NCBI GenBank assembly: GCA_017464745.1
Contig: JAFTYJ010000010.1
Location: 1 to 54,150 of the forward strand
Source: Rikenellaceae bacterium
GTDB lineage: Bacteria; Bacteroidota; Bacteroidia; Bacteroidales; Rikenellaceae
DNA length: 54,150 bases
Direction: 5' to 3'
Below the pieces are notes generated by a model, which saw nothing but the letters and a program-made list of their open reading frames with translations, was not told where the DNA came from and searched no databases. Of this stretch, positions 18,018 through 24,826 are shown piece by piece. The first letter of the stretch is position 1, and each line of letters starts with the position of its first letter. The translations under genes were made by a program, and so were the position numbers.

Positions 18018-18635
18018 ATGAAATACACGCATATAGTTTTTGATATTGACGGTACGCTGATAGATACCGAGCGTGCGGCTTTGGAGTCGCTGAGTGACAC
18101 TATCTTGGAACTCACGGGCGAGCGTCGTGAACCTGAGAGTTTGTGGTTTGCTTTTGGCCCTCCTGCCCACGTTACCATTGAGCGTGTGGGCTTGCCTATG
18201 GAGGCGGGCCTAAGGACTTGGTATGAGAAGTTTGGAGAGGCTTTCAAGGATAGGGTTAGTATCTATGCGGGTGTTCGTGAGATGTTGGAGGAACTGCGTG
18301 CACGCGGCTGTGAGTTGGGTGTTGTGACTTCGAAGGTGCGATTTGAGTACGAGAGCAACTTTATACCTTTGGGGTTGGGAGGTTACCTTCCTGTTGCGGT
18401 GTGCTGTGACGAGTGTGAGGCCCCCAAGCCGTCGCCGACTCCTATGTTGCGTTATATGGAGATTACGGGTGCCGAGGCTGCAAAGGTGCTGATGGTGGGC
18501 GACACAGTGTATGATGCAGAGTGTGCTCACAGTGCGGGAGTTGATTTTGCGCTGGCAACGTGGGGTGCTCAGGACAAGAGTGTTCAGGCAGAGTACTACC
18601 CTCAAACACCGCTCGAAATTCTCGACCTGGTTTAG
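18018..18635 (+). CDS. HAD-superfamily hydrolase, phosphoglycolate-phosphatase-like
   Basis: The product (205 aa) has all four HAD motifs: DIDGTLIDTE near residue 9 (nucleophile and acid-base Asp), VVTSK (Thr/Ser), the Lys in CCDECEAPKPSP, and VGDTVYDAECAHSAG. The short helical cap after motif I places it with Gph/PpaX-like phosphatases acting on small phosphorylated molecules. The substrate is unknown. It lies 24 bases after corA, so co-transcription is likely. The coding strand is richer in G and T than corA's. A shared terminator separates it from the convergent LytTR gene. Confidence 0.88.
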   Translation: MKYTHIVFDIDGTLIDTERAALESLSDTILELTGERREPESLWFAFGPPAHVTIERVGLPMEAGLRTWYEKFGEAFKDRVSIYAGVREMLEELRARGCELGVVTSKVRFEYESNFIPLGLGGYLPVAVCCDECEAPKPSPTPMLRYMEITGAEAAKVLMVGDTVYDAECAHSAGVDFALATWGAQDKSVQAEYYPQTPLEILDLV

Positions 18636-18663
18636 ACCGCATCCAAAATTTGTGTAAGATAAC

Positions 18664-18696
18664 AAAAGGCTGCTCCGGTGTGGGGCAGCCTTTTTT
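18664..18696. terminator. Bidirectional terminator between the HAD and LytTR genes
   Basis: AAAGGCTGC and GCAGCCTTT form a 9-bp stem followed by six T on the plus strand. A-rich sequence precedes it for the other strand. It lies between two convergent genes. Confidence 0.85.
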
Positions 18697-18715
18697 ATAA
18701 TATTGTATGGGGGGG

Positions 18716-19609
18716 TTACTCTTCGGGGGCTTGTCCAAGTGTGAGCCACTTGGTGACACTCTCGTTGTAGGTTTGCGAGATAGGAATGCTGGGTATGCCT
18801 TCGATTCCGAGGTCGAGCATAGCACCGTCTTTCTCGCGTCGCACAACCTTCACTTGGTCGATATTGACCATATATGAGCGGTGGCAACGTATGATACCTG
18901 TTCCGTCGAGTTGTTGTGCAAGTCTTTTGAGCGAGTTTCGCACCATAACTTTCTGTGGCTCGCCATAGTTTTGGTACCACACACACACGTAGTTGTCGGC
19001 GGCTTCGAGCAGCAGCAGGTTGTCGTGACGTACCGACAGTCGCAACTCACCTCGCTCGTCGTAGAACGACACCAAACCCTGAGCCATAGCCCTCTCGTGA
19101 CGAATACCTGCCAAGCGTTTGATTTGGTGGTTTTTCTCTTGGAGTGCAAATACCGTAAGACAGAGTGTGTAGGGAATGATGAGCACGAGTACGGTGTTGA
19201 GTAGCGAGTTGGTGAACGCCTCCCACACATCCTCCTGCATATTGAAAATCATTGTCATTACGGTGAAAGTAAGGCTCATAGCCAGCACTTCGCACAACAC
19301 CCAGATGATATAACTTGACGCTTTGAGTGAATTTTTTTTGAGGTAGTAGTGCATAAACATTCGGCTAATCATCACGATGACAAAACCGATAAGCACCACA
19401 GCGCTGGTGAACAGCACAAACAGAAAACGCGAGAAACTCTCGCTGATGTGTGCTTTGCGTGTCACGAACTCCTCGCTCCACGACTCAATACCGAAGGGGT
19501 TATAGACATTAATGAATACAAGCGCAAATAGAGCAGCAAACACAACCATAGCAATCTGGTTGCCTTTGCGATACATAAATGCGGGTATGGGTTTGCTAAG
19601 AAAATCCAT
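18716..19609 (-). CDS. Membrane-anchored LytTR-domain transcriptional regulator
   Basis: The product (297 aa) has four hydrophobic helices at about residues 18-38, 62-86, 99-121 and 134-158. A short linker (EKNHQIKRLAGIRHERAMAQ) leads to a C-terminal LytTR DNA-binding domain (about 175-285): LLLLEAADNYVCVWYQ, MVRNSLKRLAQQL and IIRCHRSYMVNIDQVKVV. LytTR normally sits behind a receiver domain; here a membrane sensor is fused to it directly. The four-helix plus LytTR plan is known in Bacteroidetes, but ligand and targets are not evident. No histidine kinase is nearby. Its promoter at 19645-19676 is the best-formed in the window. Confidence 0.87.
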   Translation of the reverse strand: MDFLSKPIPAFMYRKGNQIAMVVFAALFALVFINVYNPFGIESWSEEFVTRKAHISESFSRFLFVLFTSAVVLIGFVIVMISRMFMHYYLKKNSLKASSYIIWVLCEVLAMSLTFTVMTMIFNMQEDVWEAFTNSLLNTVLVLIIPYTLCLTVFALQEKNHQIKRLAGIRHERAMAQGLVSFYDERGELRLSVRHDNLLLLEAADNYVCVWYQNYGEPQKVMVRNSLKRLAQQLDGTGIIRCHRSYMVNIDQVKVVRREKDGAMLDLGIEGIPSIPISQTYNESVTKWLTLGQAPEE

Positions 19610-19644
19610 ATGTCAAATGTCGAAATTTCCCCAATTTCTCGGCA

Positions 19645-19676
19645 CAAAAGTATGTTTTTTTTGTCGAACTACCAAA
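19645..19676 (-). promoter_or_regulatory. Complete Bacteroidetes-type promoter of the LytTR gene
   Basis: On the minus strand TTTG (19676-19673) is followed 20 bases later by TACTTTTG (19652-19645). Both elements and the spacing fit the -33/-7 consensus, 36 bases before the ATG. Confidence 0.75.
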
Positions 19677-19732
19677 TTTTGGAATTTTTGAACAAAGCGC
19701 CGTCGGACGTTGGCAGATAACAAAAAAAGCGA

Positions 19733-19740
19733 TACCTTTA
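19733..19740 (+). promoter_or_regulatory. -7-like box of nadE
   Basis: TACCTTTA has one mismatch to TAnnTTTG and ends 20 bases before the ATG at 19761. This supports the shorter start for nadE. Confidence 0.45.
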
Positions 19741-19760
19741 CATCACAAAACCGATCTGGT

Positions 19761-21548
19761 ATGAATTCGAATAAGAACCCCAAGGTTGCCACCGCAGTTG
19801 CAGTTGTGCGCGTGGCCGATCCTTTAACTAACTCCAAACGTATAATCACCCTGATTGAAGATGCAGCACAAGAGGGCGCACAAATTGTTGTAACTCCCGA
19901 ACTCTCGATTACGGGAGCCTCGTGTGGTGACCTTATATGCCAACGCCCACTGCTCCGTGCAGCCCTTAGGGCTCTCGACCAAGTGGCAGCGGCTACCCAA
20001 AAATTTGGAGTTACAGTTGTTGTTGGTATGCCTATGGTTGTGGGAGATGTGTTGTGTAATGTTGCTGTTGTGGCCTCCGAGGGCAGGATTTTGAGAGTTG
20101 TGCCGAAGTGTGGTCTGTCGAGCGACGAGCGACGATGGTTTTCGAATGCCGTGGCCAAGCAGGTAGAGATAGGCGGACACACGGTCGAAGTCGGCACACA
20201 TCCCATTGCATTGTCCAACACAATGCTCACCGTAGCCGTGGGCGATGACGTGTGGAGTACCACCTCCTCGTCACTAATCCTCAACCCCTATGCCGAACCC
20301 GCCACAATGGGTAGTTATGCCCGCCGTCGTAGGCGACTTATGGAGTTGTCGTCACGCTGTGCCAATGTGTGTGTGGCTGTGGGAGCAGGTTTTGGCGAAT
20401 CCTCGACCGATGTTGCGTGGTCGAGCGATATGACTTTTGTGTCTGGTGGCAATATTTTGGCCGAGGGCGAGCGATTCGCAACCCAAGGAACACTCACCTG
20501 CGCCGACATACATCTGCAAAATATCCAATCACAACCCATCACTGCGAGCAATCCGAGCCAGGAGTGTGACCCCCATCCGTTTATTCCCAAGAGCGCGTCC
20601 GAGAGTGCCGAAGCATTTATGATTCAGCGCAGCGGTTTGATGCAAAGGCTCGCATCGTGTGGCATCCGCAAGTGTGTGATTGGCATTTCGGGCGGTTTGG
20701 ATTCGACTCTGGCACTGCTTGTTACGGTGGCCGCCTACGATGCTCTCAACCTGTGTCGCCGCGATATTGTGGGTATCACAATGCCCGGTTTCGGCACTAC
20801 CTCGCGTACCCACACCAATGCCGTGGCACTGATGCGCTCGCTGGGTATCACCACCGACGAAATCTCAATCCGCGCAGCCTGCGAACAGCACTTCTGCGAC
20901 ATCGGACTCCCCGCCGACGACCGCAGCGCAACCTACGAGAATGCACAAGCACGCGAACGCACCCAAATACTTATGGACTATGCAGGCCGCATTGGCGGAA
21001 TTGTGGTCGGTACGGGCGATTTGAGCGAGTTGGCACTCGGCTGGGCAACCTACAACGGCGATCATATGTCGATGTATGGCGTCAATGCAGGTGTTCCCAA
21101 AACTATGGTCAAACACCTTGTTGAGTGGTATGCCGAGAGTGTGGCCGAGGGCGAGGCTGCCGACATCCTGCGCGATATTGTGGACACCCCCATAAGTCCC
21201 GAGTTGCTGCCCGCCGACGAGAGTGGCAACATAGCCCAACAGACCGAAGACCTGGTGGGTCCTTATGAGTTGCACGACTTCTTTATTTACAATATGTTGG
21301 AGCGTAAATTGTCGCCATCCGAAATCTATGCCGCGGCGGTGAGAACCTTCGAGGGCAAGTACGACGGAGCGACAATCAAACATTGGCTCACAACCTTTGT
21401 CCGCCGATTCTTCACCCAGCAGTTCAAACGCTCGGCAGTGCCCGACGGAGTGAAGGTTTGCAACATTTCGCTCTCGCCCCGCAGCGATTGGCGTATGCCC
21501 AGCGATGCATCGTCGGCAGCGTGGTTGGCCGATTTGGAGGATTTATAG
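19761..21548 (+). CDS. nadE: NAD+ synthetase with degenerate N-terminal glutaminase domain
   Basis: The product (595 aa) has the two-domain layout of glutamine-dependent NAD+ synthetase. The C-terminal synthetase half is intact: the PP-loop GISGGLDSTLAL, GIVVGTGDLSELALGW, and the Asp/Glu-rich metal sites. The N-terminal nitrilase-like half keeps Glu47 (VVTPELSITGASCGDL) and Lys116 (VVPKCGL). At the place of the catalytic Cys (family ICEDLW) the reading is VGDDVW, with Gly161, and the following Pro/Ser loop is about 10 residues short. The enzyme may therefore use only ammonia or an external glutaminase. ATG 19761 is preferred to a TTG 51 bases upstream because a -7-like box lies between them. 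Confidence 0.9.
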   Translation: MNSNKNPKVATAVAVVRVADPLTNSKRIITLIEDAAQEGAQIVVTPELSITGASCGDLICQRPLLRAALRALDQVAAATQKFGVTVVVGMPMVVGDVLCNVAVVASEGRILRVVPKCGLSSDERRWFSNAVAKQVEIGGHTVEVGTHPIALSNTMLTVAVGDDVWSTTSSSLILNPYAEPATMGSYARRRRRLMELSSRCANVCVAVGAGFGESSTDVAWSSDMTFVSGGNILAEGERFATQGTLTCADIHLQNIQSQPITASNPSQECDPHPFIPKSASESAEAFMIQRSGLMQRLASCGIRKCVIGISGGLDSTLALLVTVAAYDALNLCRRDIVGITMPGFGTTSRTHTNAVALMRSLGITTDEISIRAACEQHFCDIGLPADDRSATYENAQARERTQILMDYAGRIGGIVVGTGDLSELALGWATYNGDHMSMYGVNAGVPKTMVKHLVEWYAESVAEGEAADILRDIVDTPISPELLPADESGNIAQQTEDLVGPYELHDFFIYNMLERKLSPSEIYAAAVRTFEGKYDGATIKHWLTTFVRRFFTQQFKRSAVPDGVKVCNISLSPRSDWRMPSDASSAAWLADLEDL

Positions 21549-21557
21549 AGGTTGAAG

Positions 21558-21588
21558 TTGCAAAATTTGATAATAATGGCTATCTTTG
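21558..21588 (+). promoter_or_regulatory. Promoter of tatA
   Basis: TTG at 21558-21560 and TATCTTTG at 21581-21588 are separated by 20 bases. This is a good -33/-7 pair 42 bases before the tatA ATG and just after nadE. Confidence 0.65.
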
Positions 21589-21630
21589 GAACGTTTCAAA
21601 GAAAAGTAAAACCCTAAAAAAAGAAATATT

Positions 21631-21831
21631 ATGTTTACACCCTGTGTTATAGGTATCGGCCAAATCGCAATCATCGCCCTGGTGGTAATTCTGCTCTTCG
21701 GTGGCGCCAAAATTCCCGAACTGATGCGTGGTATGGGTCGCGGTGTCAAAGAGTTCAAAGACGCGGTCAACAAAGACTACACCGCCGACGATAAAGCCGA
21801 ACAAAAACAAATAACCGACAAAAAAGAGTAA
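21631..21831 (+). CDS. tatA: Twin-arginine translocase subunit TatA/E
   Basis: The product (66 aa) has one N-terminal membrane helix (IGIGQIAIIALVVILLFGG). The invariant FGGAKIPELMRGMGRGVKEFKDAV hinge and amphipathic helix follow, then a charged tail. TatA oligomers form the passage for folded proteins in the Tat system. The gene lies 123 bases before tatC and is transcribed in the same direction; no tatB is present, as is usual in this phylum. Confidence 0.94.
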   Translation: MFTPCVIGIGQIAIIALVVILLFGGAKIPELMRGMGRGVKEFKDAVNKDYTADDKAEQKQITDKKE

Positions 21832-21954
21832 CACCACGCCATCGCGTGGATAGCACACACACCCGAGTGAAGAAGAGAAGGCAGACACAACAAGATGCCG
21901 ACACTTCTGCACGACCAACGTGTGCACCCGTAACTCTCTGTAACCATCCGTCAA

Positions 21955-22836
21955 ATGGCACAACACAACAATCAGTCATCTTCAACGGAGATGACTTTTT
22001 TTGAACATATTGACGCTCTGCGACCTCACCTCATTCGCAGCGTGGTGTCGATTGTTGTCATCACCGTAGTGGCATTCTGCTGTCGCAGTTTTATTATCGA
22101 CACCGTGATGTTCGGCCCCCAGAAACCCGAATTCCCTACAAACCGACTCCTTGTGTGGGTGGGCGAACAACTCAACCTGCTATGCTTGTGGATTAACTCG
22201 TGGGCAGGAACTTCGCTCTCCTTCGACAGCGAATCACTACTGTCGCGCACCATCGAATTCAACACCATCAACACCTATATGGCTGGCCAATTCAACCTCC
22301 ATATGAAAGTGTCGCTGGTTATCGGTATCGCACTCGCAATCCCCTATACCATCTGGGAGTTGTGGAAATTCGTCAAACCCGCACTCACCGAACGCGAAAT
22401 CGCAGGTACCAAATGGCTTGTATGGTGGGTTTCGGTGTGCTTCTTTGTGGGACTCAGTTTCGGCTACTTCATTATGGCTCCGCTGTCGGTGAACTTCTTT
22501 ATCAACTACCAAGCCAGCGAGATGATTACCAATATGATTGACGTGGGCGACTACTTCTCAACCGTGATGATTGTATCGCTCGCCTGTGCTGTGATGTTCC
22601 AATTGCCGCTGCTAATCTATTTTCTGACACGCATCGGGTTGGTGTCCAGCGCTTTCCTTAAAAAATACCGCCGACACGCGCTTGTGGTATTGATGACTAT
22701 GGCCGCAATCATCACCCCGCCCGATATATTCTCGCTGTTTTTGGTCAGCATACCTCTGTATGCCCTCTATGAGTTCAGCATATCGCTCTCAATGAAGGTC
22801 GAACGCAAAATAGCACTCGAAAAAAGTAAAGAATAA
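21955..22836 (+). CDS. tatC: Twin-arginine translocase subunit TatC
   Basis: The product (293 aa) has an N-terminal MTFFEHIDALRPHLIRS (family TFxEHLxELRxRL) and six membrane helices. The Tat Glu/Pro block is YTIWELWKFVKPALTEREI, and TPPDIFSLFLVSIPLYALYEFSI is in the last helices. TatC binds the twin-arginine signal. Between the first two helices there is a long insert of about 60 residues (residues about 50-110), compared with the compact loop of E. coli TatC; I recall such inserts in Bacteroidetes. A terminator follows. Confidence 0.95.
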   Translation: MAQHNNQSSSTEMTFFEHIDALRPHLIRSVVSIVVITVVAFCCRSFIIDTVMFGPQKPEFPTNRLLVWVGEQLNLLCLWINSWAGTSLSFDSESLLSRTIEFNTINTYMAGQFNLHMKVSLVIGIALAIPYTIWELWKFVKPALTEREIAGTKWLVWWVSVCFFVGLSFGYFIMAPLSVNFFINYQASEMITNMIDVGDYFSTVMIVSLACAVMFQLPLLIYFLTRIGLVSSAFLKKYRRHALVVLMTMAAIITPPDIFSLFLVSIPLYALYEFSISLSMKVERKIALEKSKE

Positions 22837-22851
22837 CCGAATGATTAAAAG

Positions 22852-22890
22852 AAGGGACTTGCAAGTTTAGTTGTAGTCCCTCTTTTTTTT
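22852..22890 (+). terminator. Terminator after tatC
   Basis: AAGGGACT pairs with AGTCCCTCTT around a 15-base loop and is followed by a run of eight T. Confidence 0.75.
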
Positions 22891-22914
22891 GCCACAACAT
22901 CAACAAACACATAC

Positions 22915-22985
22915 AAAATGTAGAGAAAGTGAGTTTCTCGGTCAGCCCCTGTGCCTAATTTTTGTCGCCATAAAAAGTACATAAC
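22915..22985. repeat. Solo right-end module of the fold-back element family
   Basis: The stretch matches the right part of the 12.1-12.6 kb element in order: an ACAAAAT lead, GAGAAA/TTTCTC hairpin, a GGTCrGC..CTGTGCCT block, AATTTTTG, then an AAAAAGTACATAAC tail. No left-end module is visible upstream. Confidence 0.5.
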
Positions 22986-23031
22986 TTATAAATATTTAAA
23001 ATAGGTATAAAAAATATTTGCGGAAAAGATG

Positions 23032-23039
23032 TATCTTTG
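23032..23039 (+). promoter_or_regulatory. -7 box of mrp promoter
   Basis: TATCTTTG matches the consensus and lies 47 bases before the chosen mrp ATG. Confidence 0.6.
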
Positions 23040-23086
23040 TGGGGATGTGAAAGATGTTTTTGCGTCAAACAAAAAACACTATAATT

Positions 23087-24136
23087 ATGGAAGATAAAAT
23101 ATTGACACTTCTGGGGGGTATCACTCACCCCGAAGCCGAAGCCGATATTGTGTCGCTTGGTATTGCACGCGATATTAAGGCTTCGGAACAGAAGATTAAC
23201 GTTTCGCTATACTTTGCCCGTAGCCGCGACCCGTTCGCAATGGCTATCAAACGTAAGGTCTATGACACCCTGCGTGATGCCTTCCCCGAGGTGGGCGAGA
23301 TAAATGTGTTCATCCGCGAACAAGAGGCCCCAAAACCCAAACCCGCCGAGCCTAAAACGGGTAAAATTAATGGCGTAGGAAAACTTATTGCTGTGGCAAG
23401 TGGTAAGGGTGGTGTCGGCAAAAGTACCGTTACTGCCAACCTTGCGGCGGCTCTGACACGCCTGGGCTACCGTGTGGGTATCCTCGATGCCGATATTTAT
23501 GGCCCTTCGCAACCCAAGATGTGGGGTGTTGAGGATTTTGTGCCACCCCTTATCGAAACCGATGGCGCCGAGTGGATGGGTCCCGCCGAGAGCCGAGGTG
23601 TGGAGGTTATGTCAATCGGATTCTTTATCAAACCTACCGACGCTCTGGTGTGGCGTGGCCCTATGGCTGTCAATGCCCTGCGCCAAATGATTAACCAAAC
23701 GGGGTGGGGAGAGTTGGACTACCTGTTGATAGATATGCCTCCCGGAACGGGTGATGTCCACCTGGGTGTTGTTCAGGAACTGAAATTGGATGGTGCACTG
23801 ATTGTCACCACCCCCCAACAAGTTGCTTTGGCAGATGTTCGCCGTGGTATCAAAATGTTCCGTGCCGAGGGTATCGACGTGCCCGTGTTGGGAATTGTCG
23901 AAAATATGGCGTGGTTCACTCCCGAGGAGTTGCCCGATAACCGATATTATATCTTTGGCCGCGACACGGTGAGCCGTTTTGCTGCGGAGGAGGGTGTTGA
24001 AGTAATCGGCCAAGTGCCTATCATTCTGTCGGTTGCAGAGGGTGGCGATAATGGAGTTCCTGCTTCGGAGGTTGATAGCAGGGTAGGGGAGTGGTACTCG
24101 GAGATTGCCCGCAAGGTTGTTGAGAAGTGCCATTAA
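23087..24136 (+). CDS. mrp: Mrp/NBP35-family iron-sulfur carrier ATPase (ApbC-like)
   Basis: The product (349 aa) has an N-terminal MIP18/DUF59 domain (residues 1-90). A Mrp P-loop ATPase follows: deviant Walker A GKGGVGKST, LDADIYGPSQPKM, and LLIDMPPGTGDVHL, then GIVENMAWF. Mrp proteins carry Fe-S clusters to target proteins. Many family members have a CPxC pair after the NMAWF/NMSYF site; here the region reads NMAWFTPEELPDNRYYIFG and lacks it, as I recall for other Bacteroidetes members. The ATG at 23087 gives the standard N-terminus; the frame opens 33 bases earlier. It borders the long AT-rich spacer. Confidence 0.93.
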   Translation: MEDKILTLLGGITHPEAEADIVSLGIARDIKASEQKINVSLYFARSRDPFAMAIKRKVYDTLRDAFPEVGEINVFIREQEAPKPKPAEPKTGKINGVGKLIAVASGKGGVGKSTVTANLAAALTRLGYRVGILDADIYGPSQPKMWGVEDFVPPLIETDGAEWMGPAESRGVEVMSIGFFIKPTDALVWRGPMAVNALRQMINQTGWGELDYLLIDMPPGTGDVHLGVVQELKLDGALIVTTPQQVALADVRRGIKMFRAEGIDVPVLGIVENMAWFTPEELPDNRYYIFGRDTVSRFAAEEGVEVIGQVPIILSVAEGGDNGVPASEVDSRVGEWYSEIARKVVEKCH

Positions 24137-24500
24137 TGTGTTGGAAAGGTGTTGATATTTGTTGATAAAAATGGTGGTTGTAAACAGCCCACAAGTGGTG
24201 AATGGTATCCTCCCAAAAGTTGTTAATAAATATCAACTGTTCGAACAACCAAAACCAACTCCGATGTTGAAAACACTTCTCCCGATTGGATGTTGAAAGA
24301 GTGGTCGGTGAATTGTTAAAAAATTTTGTAAACAGCTAATTATCACACTCCATTGGGTTGTTTACCAAAATTAACATCACTTAAAAGGTGTGGATAACTT
24401 TTTTTAAAAATATTTACTAACACAATCAACAGCCATTATTATTATTTTTAATTTAAAATTCTTTTAAAAAATTAATAAATAAAAATAAAATGGTGTTGAA
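24137..24500. other. Candidate replication origin (oriC-like region)
   Basis: This gap has no ORF. It holds one perfect DnaA box (TGTGGATAA, 24389-24397), a one-mismatch box (TGTTGATAA, 24160-24168) and weaker ones at 24221 and 24340. Two copies of TTGTAAACAGC occur near 24178 and 24326, with a related inverted GGTTGTTTACC near 24357. Directly after the perfect box come about 95 bases of almost pure A/T (24398-24490) that could unwind. No dnaA or dnaN gene is adjacent, and I could not compute GC skew, so the call is tentative. Confidence 0.4.
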
Positions 24501-24527
24501 ATCCCCCGAAGGGTGGTTTTGGGATTT

Positions 24528-24554
24528 ACAATTCACAATTCACAATTCACAATT
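24528..24554 (+). repeat. 7-base tandem repeat (ACAATTC) x3.9
   Basis: Three full units and six bases of a fourth follow the AT-rich region. They are the reverse complement of the repeat just before polA (12610-12637). Confidence 0.8.
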
Positions 24555-24627
24555 ATTTTTGGGAGGAGTAGATTTTGAGATTTTATTGAGGAGTGCCGTA
24601 TCAATAAAATCACTTATCAAAAAAAAG

Positions 24628-24705
24628 TAGAGAAACGCAGTTTCTCCGTAGGCACCCTGTGCCTCATTTTTTTGGTTCTTTTTTGAATCATCAAAAAAGA
24701 ACATA
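24628..24705. repeat. Right-end module of the fold-back element family
   Basis: In order: GAGAAAC/GTTTCTC hairpin, GGCACCCTGTGCCTC, a T-run, then GGTTCTTTTTTG/CAAAAAAGAAC and CATAACC. It matches 12520-12594 closely. The left half of the element is missing here. Confidence 0.6.
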
Positions 24706-24712
24706 ACCAAAC

Positions 24713-24787
24713 CTTTTGAACGTTCAAAAAGTACATAATATAATAAAGTGGCTATGCCACCTTTTGAACGTTCAAAAGCACATAACC
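24713..24787. repeat. Paired CTTTTGAACGTTCAAAAG palindromes
   Basis: Two perfect 18-base palindromes (24713-24730 and 24761-24778) flank a 30-base spacer that ends in the small stem GTGGC-TAT-GCCAC. The first palindrome plus spacer recurs with one mismatch at 54107-54150. Confidence 0.75.
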
Positions 24788-24826
24788 GGAACTTTAAAAA
24801 TAAATAATAATAAAAACCATAAAAAT

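Noticed and set aside
24231..24248. GTTCGAA resembling a tRNA T-loop
   Set aside because: It is part of a short TGTTCGAACA palindrome with no cloverleaf around it.
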